A stretch of DNA of 64,000 nucleotides from the NCBI RefSeq assembly GCF_023284045.1, contig NZ_JAKIKQ010000003.1:124001-188000 (forward strand), read 5' to 3'. Of the stretch, positions 56,492 to 64,000 are shown one piece after another (position 1 is the first letter of the stretch; each line of letters begins with the position of its first letter). Made by a program: the position numbers and the translations under genes. The notes under the pieces were generated by a model. The model ran no database searches. It was not told where the DNA came from and saw nothing but the letters and a program-made list of their open reading frames with translations. The stretch comes from Shewanella kaireitica. GTDB lineage: Bacteria; Pseudomonadota; Gammaproteobacteria; Enterobacterales; Shewanellaceae.

Positions 56492-56830
56492 CTTACATCA
56501 AACGAAGTTTGATTGGTTTGGCTTTTAGATGCAGAAGTGCTTTAAGCACCAACAAACTTTTGTCCAAAAGCGAGTTAGCGACTAAAGTAGACTTACTCGT
56601 TATTCATCTGGTTTGGGTTGTGCGAGCTTCTAAATCATGGATGATTTAGCAGAGCCTATAGGGATATATTCTCGGCGACTTACAAAAGCTTAATGCAGCT
56701 GCATGACGCTTGGCTGCTTAACCTCGATACTGATCTTTAGATTCCTCAGGCTACCTCATACCTATGCAAAAATGGTTTCTTATTTAGGTTAAACGCCACT
56801 AACATTGCAATCAATACCGTCTATTCCAAT

Positions 56831-56853
56831 AAAAAACCACCTTGCGGTGGCTT
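56831..56853 (-). terminator. terminator of the phosphohexomutase gene
   Basis: Stem CCACC / GGTGG around a TTGC loop. On the minus strand it is followed by TTTTTTATT, just after the stop of the gene at 56878. Confidence 0.75.
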
Positions 56854-56877
56854 CTCAATTTTAAAATGGCGATTAAG

Positions 56878-58611
56878 CTATTTAGGCAAATCTGCTTGAT
56901 GAGCGTTAATAAATGCGTCCATATTAGCCTGTGCTCTTTGCTGTGCACTGGCTAGCGTGTCGTTTGCATTCATAGTCTCGACCACTTCGTAGTAGCACTT
57001 AATCTTTGGCTCTGTGCCTGATGGCCTTACAATCACTCTGGCATGGTTATCGAGGCGGTAGATAAGCACATCGCTGGTAGGCAAATTAATGGCTTCTTCA
57101 CTGCCATTGGCAAAAAGGCGTTTGCCTATACTGATGTCATCGGTTGATACCACTTTATGCCCTGCGATTGCTTGCGGCGGGTTATCACGCAGATAAGCGC
57201 CAATATTCGGTGTGGTCGGCTTTAATGCGATACTCACTTGGCTATTAAGATGGAAACCATGCTGCCGATAGATGAGCTCCAATCTGTCCCAAATCGTTTG
57301 CCCTTGACTGGCAAGTTCTGCAGTGAGCTGCGCGAATCCAACCAACGCCGATAAACCATCTTTATCCCACACCATAGTGCCAAGGGTGTACCCGAGTGCT
57401 TCTTCATAGGCAAACAAGAACTGATTAGCATCTGTTTGCTCGCTCATACCCACATTGGTTAACCATTTAAAGCCGGTGAGTGTGGTTGTGCAAGTCGCAT
57501 CCATGCTCGCGGCCACTTTTGATAATAGGCTTGATGACACAATCGTTGTGCAAGTTAAACGCTGGTTGTCACTGGCATGTGATAGCAAGTAATGACCAAA
57601 CAAGACGCCGACTTGATCGCCTGTGAGCATTTGATAGTTGATCTGATCGTTGTCATCAGCGGTGCGCACGGCAACCGCAAATCGGTCGGCATCCGGATCG
57701 TTAGCACAGGCCAACATCGCGTTATGTTTTTTCGCCTCTGCAATGACTAAATCCATCGCCCCTTTCTCTTCAGGGTTTGGAAAATTCACCGTGGGAAAGT
57801 CACCATCGGGCTGTGACTGCGCCGCTACCGAGTAAACGTTGTCAAAGCCAGCATCTTGCAGCACGTTTAACGCCATCTCATTACCCACGCCATGCATAGC
57901 AGTGTAAGCGAGGCTGACTTGTGCGGGCTCAGTGTTATTTTGTAACACTGGCGACTGATGCACGCCATCACGATAAGCTTGGTAAAAGTCATCCCCTAAG
58001 ATCTGTAAATGGCCAGCCATTAAGGCCTCATCTAACGTGGGCAGCTTTATCTGCTCGGTGGCCGCTTTTTCAATACATGCAGCAATCCCGCTATCATGGG
58101 GGGGAATAATTTGCGCGCCATTACCCCAATACACTTTATAGCCGTTATATTGCGGTGGATTATGGCTCGCGGTCACCACTATGCCCGCTCCTGCACCAAG
58201 GTGCAGCACACCAAATGCCACCAGCGGCGTGGCTGCTATCTGTTTGGTCAGGTACACTTTAATACCCAATCCACATAATACACTGGCTGCATCTTCAGCA
58301 AACTGTTGTGAGTCGTGGCGGCCATCATAACCAATGACTACACCGCGAGTGGCAATGTCACTCACTTGTGCCTGTAGATATGCGCCGAGACCAGCAGAAG
58401 TTTGCTGCACCACTAAACGATTCATTCGAGTTGGCCCTGCGCCAACTACGCCACGAAGGCCTGCTGTACCAAATGCCAAACGCCCAGCAAAGCGCGCGGC
58501 TATGGCTTCATTGTCATTAGCGTCAAGCAAAGCCTGTAGCTCTGCGCGCATTAATGGGTCGGGATCATTGTTGAGCCAGTTTTGCACTCTAAACTTTAAC
58601 TGCGTATCCAT
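56878..58611 (-). CDS. phosphoglucomutase/phosphomannomutase family protein
   Basis: 577 residues, matching the PGM2-like branch of alpha-D-phosphohexomutases. All four sites are visible: the active-site phosphoserine loop TASHNPPQYNGYKVYWGNG (about 148-166), the Mg-binding NDPDADRFA (about 302-310), the sugar-binding EEALGYTLG (about 397-405) and the phosphate-binding RPSGTEPKIK (about 530-539). It interconverts hexose 1- and 6-phosphates in the cytosol; which sugar is preferred cannot be read from sequence. It stands alone next to the repeat islet. Confidence 0.92.
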   Translation of the reverse strand: MDTQLKFRVQNWLNNDPDPLMRAELQALLDANDNEAIAARFAGRLAFGTAGLRGVVGAGPTRMNRLVVQQTSAGLGAYLQAQVSDIATRGVVIGYDGRHDSQQFAEDAASVLCGLGIKVYLTKQIAATPLVAFGVLHLGAGAGIVVTASHNPPQYNGYKVYWGNGAQIIPPHDSGIAACIEKAATEQIKLPTLDEALMAGHLQILGDDFYQAYRDGVHQSPVLQNNTEPAQVSLAYTAMHGVGNEMALNVLQDAGFDNVYSVAAQSQPDGDFPTVNFPNPEEKGAMDLVIAEAKKHNAMLACANDPDADRFAVAVRTADDNDQINYQMLTGDQVGVLFGHYLLSHASDNQRLTCTTIVSSSLLSKVAASMDATCTTTLTGFKWLTNVGMSEQTDANQFLFAYEEALGYTLGTMVWDKDGLSALVGFAQLTAELASQGQTIWDRLELIYRQHGFHLNSQVSIALKPTTPNIGAYLRDNPPQAIAGHKVVSTDDISIGKRLFANGSEEAINLPTSDVLIYRLDNHARVIVRPSGTEPKIKCYYEVVETMNANDTLASAQQRAQANMDAFINAHQADLPK

Positions 58612-58911
58612 GATTCACTCCAGTTTTTACCTGCTAAATAGCCGCACTGATTAATACCAGTGTCGGTTACTGCAATTGAAAACGATTAAGATCCACATTA
58701 AGCCTAGCTCATAGCGAGAACAAGATAATTTGCATTAAAATTTTTACATCTAGCCAAACGCCTTCATCCTGTATGTTCAGCTGCCAACGTTCTTTACAAA
58801 ATCGTTGCCTCGATACGCTCGTATTAAACACATTGATAGATAGAGGTCGCAGCGCTTGCAGTAGTTAGTGTAAAATAGCTGGCCAATCTTTAAAGACTAT
58901 GTAACCAAGCC
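58612..58911. other. divergent intergenic region
   Basis: 300-bp spacer between the phosphohexomutase and pseudouridine synthase genes. It must carry both promoters; no gene, repeat or clear operator seen. Confidence 0.5.
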
Positions 58912-59757
58912 ATGAGCCTGCAAAAAACTGAATGCCATATCAAAGTCATCGATCCTCAAATTGATGCTGTCAGCCTGTTAGCTAAGCAAACAGGTCTGAG
59001 CAAACAGTTAATCAAGCAGGCGATGCAAAAAGGTGCGGTTTGGCTCACTCACGGTAAACAAACCAACCGTTTAAGACGAGCAAAAAAAGCGCTTAATCAA
59101 GGTGATGAGTTGCATCTTTATTACAATCAAGCAGTATTAGATGAACAAATTGAAGCTGCTGAGTTACTATTTGATGAAGGACAATATAGCGTCTGGTATA
59201 AGCCATTTGGTATGCGCTGCCAAGGGTCAAAATGGAGCGACCACACCACGATTAATCGTTTTGCAGAGACACGTCTAACGCCCGCTCGTAGTGCTTATAT
59301 TATCCATAGACTCGATCTCGCTGCCACCGGATTGATTGTGCTGGGTCATAGCAAAAAGATCACTGCGGCTATTGCCAAATTGTTTGAAACTCGCGCTTTA
59401 GATAAATACTATCAAGTGATCGTCGAGGGTGAATTTCCAGATTCAAAAATCACTATCAATAGTGATGTAGATGGCAAGTCAGCGTTATCTCACGCCCATA
59501 GGCTTGAATACAATAGTGAATTAAATCAGTCTAAAGTGCAGGTGGAAATCGAGTCAGGTCGTAAACATCAAATACGGGTGCATATGGCAAGTGTTGGTCA
59601 TCCTGTTATTGGTGACAGACTGCACGGTAATGGCAATGAATCGACGCCCAATTTACAGCTCACCTCATGTTACTTAAACTTTATCTGCCCAATCACCCAT
59701 CAAGATAAGGTGTTTGAGCTACCTCAAGCTTATCGACCTCACTTTAAAACAAGTTGA
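58912..59757 (+). CDS. RluA-family pseudouridine synthase
   Basis: 281 residues. The catalytic motif HRLDLAATGLIVLG (about 139-152) contains the Asp used by RluA-family enzymes to isomerise uridine in RNA. Other landmarks are WYKPFGMRCQG, ALDKYYQVIVEGEF and the C-terminal GRKHQIRVHMASVGHPVIGDRLHG. The first 75 residues (SLLAKQTGLSKQLIKQAMQKGAVWL...) resemble an S4-like RNA-binding region. The RNA target is not evident; the sequence resembles small-family members near RluA rather than RluC/RluD. Confidence 0.9.
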   Translation: MSLQKTECHIKVIDPQIDAVSLLAKQTGLSKQLIKQAMQKGAVWLTHGKQTNRLRRAKKALNQGDELHLYYNQAVLDEQIEAAELLFDEGQYSVWYKPFGMRCQGSKWSDHTTINRFAETRLTPARSAYIIHRLDLAATGLIVLGHSKKITAAIAKLFETRALDKYYQVIVEGEFPDSKITINSDVDGKSALSHAHRLEYNSELNQSKVQVEIESGRKHQIRVHMASVGHPVIGDRLHGNGNESTPNLQLTSCYLNFICPITHQDKVFELPQAYRPHFKTS

Positions 59758-59764
59758 TAAAACT

Positions 59765-59796
59765 AAGGCCACGGCTATTAAGCAGTGGCCTTTTCT
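59765..59796. terminator. bidirectional terminator
   Basis: Stem AAGGCCAC / GTGGCCTT with a 12-nt loop and T4 tail, between the convergent pseudouridine synthase and cytochrome b genes. Confidence 0.75.
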
Positions 59797-59842
59797 ATTA
59801 TAAAAACTTAATCAAGTATCATTGATGGACATCAGTTAGCCA

Positions 59843-60607
59843 TTATTCATTACCGTCTTCACACTTGCCTGCTATACGTTTCTTGCCTGAAAACATCGCT
59901 GAAATAACCCCTGGTTGATGACGCAACTCAGCAAATATCACACCGATGACATGCATGAGTATCAGCAGCATTAACAGATAAACACTGTACAGGTGAATGT
60001 CGCCAGCAAGACTTTTATAAGGCTTGATGTTGGCCTTTTTATCTAAATTCACCCCAGTATCGTCGTATGCTTTTATGGTTGTCGGGTCAACAGTATCCGC
60101 AGCGATATAACGAGTGACAGCGCCACCAAATGGTGGGTAATAGATATCAGTACCAGCGCGCATTAACCCAGTTACCATGATTACAACCAACAAAGCCATT
60201 ATCGTAACCACGGCAAACTTGCCGATAGGATTATGCCCAAGGTACTGAGGGTTTTCACCGATTTTTAAGCGTTGCTTATAAGCGGTAACCTCGCTGATTT
60301 TTGGACGCATACTGGCAAACTTAGCAAAATGGTTCCCCGCAAAACCCCACACCAACCTAACGAGAAGGTTAATGGCAAACAAATAGCCAATGATAGTGTG
60401 TAACTCTTTCAGTTTGATCTTTGCAGGTAGGCCGCTGATCCCAAGTTCAGGCTTAAACAGCATAATTAATCCAATAAACATGAGCGCTGTAATAAGGATG
60501 ACATTAATCCAATGGAAAATCCTAACTGGTTTATCCCAAACTCGATACTCTACGACTCCAATTTCCGCTTTGTTATTATTAGTTTTATGACTCAAATTGT
60601 CGTTCAT
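59843..60607 (-). CDS. b-type cytochrome (Ni,Fe-hydrogenase/cytochrome b561 family)
   Basis: 254 residues, four main transmembrane helices (about 34-51, 69-90, 131-148 and 206-227). Haem-ligand histidines sit in RIFHWINV (helix 1), KELHTIIGY (helix 2), and GDIHLYSVYLLMLLILMHVIG (helix 4 region). The VWDKPVRIFHW start is typical of diheme cytochrome b subunits that pass electrons between the quinone pool and a partner such as a hydrogenase or soluble cytochrome c. No partner gene is adjacent. It is divergent from the siderophore receptor. Confidence 0.88.
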   Translation of the reverse strand: MNDNLSHKTNNNKAEIGVVEYRVWDKPVRIFHWINVILITALMFIGLIMLFKPELGISGLPAKIKLKELHTIIGYLFAINLLVRLVWGFAGNHFAKFASMRPKISEVTAYKQRLKIGENPQYLGHNPIGKFAVVTIMALLVVIMVTGLMRAGTDIYYPPFGGAVTRYIAADTVDPTTIKAYDDTGVNLDKKANIKPYKSLAGDIHLYSVYLLMLLILMHVIGVIFAELRHQPGVISAMFSGKKRIAGKCEDGNE

Positions 60608-60976
60608 ATTACTTCTAGATCCCCTAGCCTTTTAAAATGGTAATAAAGGTAAATCAACCGCGAATTTACTCGCGCTGTAAAACCACTATTTCAGTGACCT
60701 TATTGCTAACTAATTGATACCAAGTTGCTACCAAATTGAAGGTGACAAAAAAGTCATTATAAACCTGGGAAATTAAGTTTCAGTTAATATTCATTAATTA
60801 TCCCGCATATGCCCCCGCTAAGTAAAATAGAATCAATACGCCCACAAGCCCTACACAAAGGGGCTTTAAGGGTTATTGAATTATAAAAATCAATAACGAC
60901 CACAAGTGACAATGCTCACATAAATTATCAACAGCAGAATCAAGTGCTCAGACAACAACCAATTAAAATTGCTATT

Positions 60977-60995
60977 GATAGCAATTCTCATTAGC
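60977..60995. promoter_or_regulatory. Fur box upstream of the siderophore receptor
   Basis: GATAGCAATTCTCATTAGC matches 13 of 19 positions of the Fur consensus. It overlaps the perfect dyad ATTGCTAT-TG-ATAGCAAT immediately to the left, giving the overlapping-hexamer arrangement common at Fur sites. About 130 bp before the receptor start. The rest of 60608-61127 is AT-rich with nothing else recognised. Confidence 0.7.
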
Positions 60996-61127
60996 ATTCG
61001 CACCCATAAAGCAAACCTCTACAACATAATTCAATTAACTTTAGCCTGCGCTTAACATTTGATACGGAATATCGAAATTAGCTTACGTAAGAGCTGTCGT
61101 CGCAAAGAGCTATAAAGGCATGACCAC

Positions 61128-63200
61128 ATGAATACTCAAGTAAAGCTAATTTCCGCGCTAGTAACAGGCATTTTATACTCAGGTTCAGCACTCGCAACCA
61201 CTGTTGATGATACCAATATCGAGGTCATCACAGTGACTGGGCACCAGCAGCATTACAAAACCGATCAAGCCCATGGTGCGATGCGATCAGATGTATCTTT
61301 GCTAGATACTCCCCAATCTGTAGTCGTCATTCCTAAAGAAATCATGGATGACCAGTTAGTGCGCACACTGGGTGATGCGCTCAAGAATGATGCGAGTATT
61401 TCAATTGGTCGAGTGACCACCGACAGAGAACGCTTTAGTTTGCGTGGCTTTAGTTTGGATGAAAGTACTAACCTGCTCAAAGACGGCCATCAGCATTTTT
61501 CTAAGTACCGCTTACCGATGGCATTGGTTGAAAATGTTGAAGTATTAAAAGGGCCATCAAGCTTGCTTTACGGCCAATCAACACCAGGTGGCCTTGTAAA
61601 TTTGGTCACTAAAAAACCAACTTACGATTCGTTTTTAACCCTAGGCATTAAGGGTGATGAGCACGGCTCGATTCGAGGTTCACTCGATGCAGGTGGCAGC
61701 TTAAATGATGAACAAACTATTCGTTATCGTGCGGTTCTTGAAAAGGAGCAGAACAAGAACTGGCGTGAGTACCAAGATGGCAGCGCACAGGAGAGTGACT
61801 TCTTCGTTGGTAGTTTAATGACTGATTTCGATCTTAGCGATGACCTCACGCTATCGCTACACTACGACAAATCTGATGAACTTGCAGGCCAAGACAGTGG
61901 CGCCCTAGTCGATGACAATGGCGACGTTGTTGGTGGTAACGAGATGATATGGGACATGCCTTGGACCAAAATTGATGCCCAAAGTGAAAACTATGGCGCC
62001 GATCTACGCTACCAATTGTCTGACGATTGGGAATTTGCAGCAGGTTACAACAAGCAGCACAATGAACGTGAACGTTGGGAAAGCAAGCCACAGACTAGCA
62101 GTTACGACCCAGACACTGGCAGCTATAAAAATAAGCCTTACAACAAGCTTGAAGATTGGCAGCAGCAGGCATTTTACTTTGACTTTGTTGGCTCTATCGA
62201 ACTCGCGGGTATGCAACATGACCTGCTATTTGGCGGTAACTATGTTGACCATCAATACAGCTCACTCAAAGTGAAAGGGAAAATGGACAACGGTAATATC
62301 AATACTGGCGTTATTGTGCCTCAGCCAGACTTAGATTATGCCGACGCTAAAGCTTCTAGCGAAGACTACCAATACTACGGTGTGTTTGCTCAAGATCTGA
62401 TCTCACTCACCGATGAATGGCAAGTGTTACTGGGCGTGCGCTACGATCAGCAAGACAAAACCGATGCCGACAGCAATTCAGTCTTACCTAAATTTGGAGT
62501 CATTTACCATCCGGTCGACAATGCTTCTATTTATGCCAACTACAGTGAGAGTTTTGAGCCACAAGGCAGCGTACTTGACGATGAAGATGGCAACTATGGT
62601 TTAGAGCTCGACCCAATTAAAGGCAAAATGGTTGAATTGGGCACTAAATGGGAACTGCTATCGGGAAGAATCCGCTTAAACGCTGCAGTGTTTGATATCG
62701 AACGAGAGAATATTCTAACGAATGCTGGCACCTCTGATAACCCTATTACCACCCAAGGCGGCGCACAGCGCCATCGTGGATTCGAGTTTGGTGGCATGGG
62801 GCAAATAAACGATGACCTCTCTTTAATCACCTCGTTAATGTATCTCGATGCGGAATATAGCTCACACGATGAATTTGAGGGTAACCGCCCTGAAGATGTA
62901 CCTGAATGGACAGCTTCAATCTGGGCTAAATATTCAGTCACTGACAGACTAGCCGTAAACCTAGGTGCATTTTACGAAGGTGAACGTTTTGGTGATGCAG
63001 CGAATACCTTTGAAAAAGATGCTTATACTCGTGTTGATACCGGAATTAGTTACGCTATACCTGTGGCAGGGCAAGATCTACAGCTAAGAGTTAACATCGA
63101 AAACCTATTTGACACTGACTACTTAGGTGGCGGTGAAAATGGTGAGGTGAATGTGGGTAAACCAAGAACGGTTAAGTTTGGCGTAAGTTATACTTTCTAA
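61128..63200 (+). CDS. TonB-dependent siderophore receptor
   Basis: 690 residues. The signal peptide ends near GSALATT. The TonB box IEVITVTGHQQ (about 31-41) is followed by the plug domain (DVSLLDTPQSVVVIPKEIMDD through VEVLKGPSSLLYGQSTPGGLVNLVTKKP, about 55-165) and a 22-strand barrel type sequence ending VGKPRTVKFGVSYTF. The plug signature is that of ferric siderophore (FhuA/FpvA-like) receptors. The Fur box upstream supports iron-repressed expression. The ligand is not predictable. Confidence 0.92.
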   Translation: MNTQVKLISALVTGILYSGSALATTVDDTNIEVITVTGHQQHYKTDQAHGAMRSDVSLLDTPQSVVVIPKEIMDDQLVRTLGDALKNDASISIGRVTTDRERFSLRGFSLDESTNLLKDGHQHFSKYRLPMALVENVEVLKGPSSLLYGQSTPGGLVNLVTKKPTYDSFLTLGIKGDEHGSIRGSLDAGGSLNDEQTIRYRAVLEKEQNKNWREYQDGSAQESDFFVGSLMTDFDLSDDLTLSLHYDKSDELAGQDSGALVDDNGDVVGGNEMIWDMPWTKIDAQSENYGADLRYQLSDDWEFAAGYNKQHNERERWESKPQTSSYDPDTGSYKNKPYNKLEDWQQQAFYFDFVGSIELAGMQHDLLFGGNYVDHQYSSLKVKGKMDNGNINTGVIVPQPDLDYADAKASSEDYQYYGVFAQDLISLTDEWQVLLGVRYDQQDKTDADSNSVLPKFGVIYHPVDNASIYANYSESFEPQGSVLDDEDGNYGLELDPIKGKMVELGTKWELLSGRIRLNAAVFDIERENILTNAGTSDNPITTQGGAQRHRGFEFGGMGQINDDLSLITSLMYLDAEYSSHDEFEGNRPEDVPEWTASIWAKYSVTDRLAVNLGAFYEGERFGDAANTFEKDAYTRVDTGISYAIPVAGQDLQLRVNIENLFDTDYLGGGENGEVNVGKPRTVKFGVSYTF

Positions 63201-63228
63201 AATCTTAAGTTTCCCAATTAGATATTTT

Positions 63229-63257
63229 AAAGCCCAGGCTCAAGTCTGGGCTTTTTG
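63229..63257 (+). terminator. terminator after the siderophore receptor
   Basis: Stem AAAGCCCAG / CTGGGCTTT with an 8-nt loop and T5 run, just before the convergent SDR pseudogene. Confidence 0.85.
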
Positions 63258-63282
63258 GTTACAACGGTAAACGGATATTCAG

Positions 63283-64000
63283 TTACTTTCCACCAGCTAA
63301 ATCAATGAATGACCCTGTCACATAGGAAGCAGCATCTGACAGCAACCAAGCAATTGCTTCAGCAACCTCTTCAGGCTCCCCGCCCCGCTGCAGTGGTATT
63401 TGTGGACTTAACCTTTCAACGCGATTAGGCTCGCCGCCATCGGCATGCATATCGGTATGAATAAAGCCTGGCCGCACTGCATTAACGCGTACTCCATCAG
63501 CAGCCAACTCCAGTGATAAACCTTTGGTCAATGAATCCATAGCCCCCTTTGATGCGGCATAATAATATACCCGTTCGACCTCAAGATGCGGGATTTCAGT
63601 GGGAATAAAAAGTGGTTTAGACAAGGCTTAGACCGCTGTGCAATAGCTAGCCTACTGTCAAGGTCTGTAACGCAGTATAAACCACTTTTAAACCCACCCA
63701 ACGGGAGCGTCTGAGCATATCCACTTCTATGTTGCATTACTTCATAAGGAAACGTCATTATTACAACAATGCGCCTTGAAATGAATCCGCTCAGGCAGCT
63801 CTGAAACCTGCACTTTGAAGTTGAACGGGTATGTATTCATTGGGTGCGCCGCTTCTAGACGCTGCAGAGGAGACATTAACGATGGCGCTGCCTGCTTGCA
63901 TTGTTTTAATGGCTTCTCGGCAACATAAGAAACAGCTACTGGCATTGGTATTCATCACGCGATTAAACCGCGCTAAACTCATGTCGACCAGCTTTGACTG
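63283..64000 (-). pseudogene. SDR-family oxidoreductase, interrupted by a small element; 5' end outside window
   Basis: The 3' half (63283-63569) encodes YYYAASKGAMDSLTKGLSLELAADGVRVNAVRPGFIHTDMH and ends VTGSFIDLAGGK, with the YxxxK catalytic pair. The 5' half (63830 to window end) encodes RFNRVMNTNASSCFLCCREA and SAIVNVSSAASRSGAPNEY, with the catalytic Ser region. The two halves are one short-chain dehydrogenase/reductase split by 260 bp of foreign sequence that adds stop codons. The N-terminal NAD(P)-binding motif should lie beyond 64000. Confidence 0.88.
63570..63829. mobile_element. MITE-like element inside the SDR gene
   Basis: 260 bp with imperfect ~26-bp terminal inverted repeats: the left end CCCGTTCGACCTCAAGATGC and the reverse complement of the right end CCCGTTCAACTTCAAAGTGC, continuing GGGATTT versus AGGTTT. 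Both ends are bordered by TA, and removing the element plus one TA rejoins the SDR reading frame (NEY-I-Y-Y-YAASK). Inside, AAAAGTGGTTTA and TAAACCACTTTT form a second inverted repeat. It encodes no transposase. Confidence 0.8.

Noticed and set aside
56434..56649. 71-residue ORF at the right repeat edge
   Set aside because: It starts inside the repeat and runs into non-coding DNA, with no RBS or family resemblance.

Overview
The window is chromosomal DNA of a Shewanella species. The main evidence is the metal-reduction locus mtrD-mtrE-mtrF / omcA-type genes / mtrC-mtrA-mtrB beside feoAB. The order feoAB-mtrDEF-omcA-mtrCAB matches what I remember of S. oneidensis MR-1, and so do the flanking folD-cysS-ppiB-lpxH, glnS and cdaR-gntP-glycerate kinase-aspartate decarboxylase blocks. 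It is not MR-1, because there are three omcA-position genes instead of one and a large accessory block follows mtrB. The species cannot be named from this window.

Layout. 1-301: a tRNA operon (His, Arg, Pro; minus strand) with a clear promoter. 854-10889: housekeeping genes folD, cysS, ppiB, lpxH, miaE, a Yip1 membrane protein, glnS and the ferrous iron uptake genes feoAB. 11332-29646: the extracellular electron transfer locus, with two complete periplasmic decaheme/outer-membrane porin pairs (MtrD-MtrE and MtrA-MtrB) and five surface decaheme lipoproteins in a row (MtrF, an OmcA-like protein, two related OmcA/MtrC-family paralogs, MtrC). That makes seven decaheme cytochromes, or 70 CxxCH motifs, in about 18 kb. 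Several units have their own CRP-like site, structured leader and terminator. Electrons should pass from the inner membrane to MtrA/MtrD, through the MtrB/MtrE barrel to MtrC/MtrF, and on to the OmcA-type proteins and extracellular Fe(III)/Mn(IV). FeoAB next door would import the Fe(II) produced.

29894-45893: an accessory block of three secreted or surface metalloproteases of different architecture, a small lipoprotein, a membrane protein, a uracil-DNA glycosylase-family protein, a TonB-dependent receptor and a CadC/ToxR-like membrane regulator. A perfect array of 15 GGTTTA hexamers lies in the receptor's upstream region. 46246-53386: glycerate metabolism (CdaR-type regulator, GntP permease, glycerate kinase) with an orphan MSHA-like pilin gene inside it, then a PLP-dependent aspartate decarboxylase (panP) and a methyltransferase.

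53708-56491: an islet in which one soluble KAP-family P-loop NTPase gene lies between two ~215-bp inverted copies of a GC-rich dispersed repeat; it is the best candidate here for an undescribed, possibly anti-phage, module. 56878-63200: a phosphohexomutase, an RluA-family pseudouridine synthase, a b-type cytochrome and a Fur-box-preceded siderophore receptor. 63283-64000: a short-chain dehydrogenase gene broken by a 260-bp MITE-like element with ~26-bp terminal inverted repeats.
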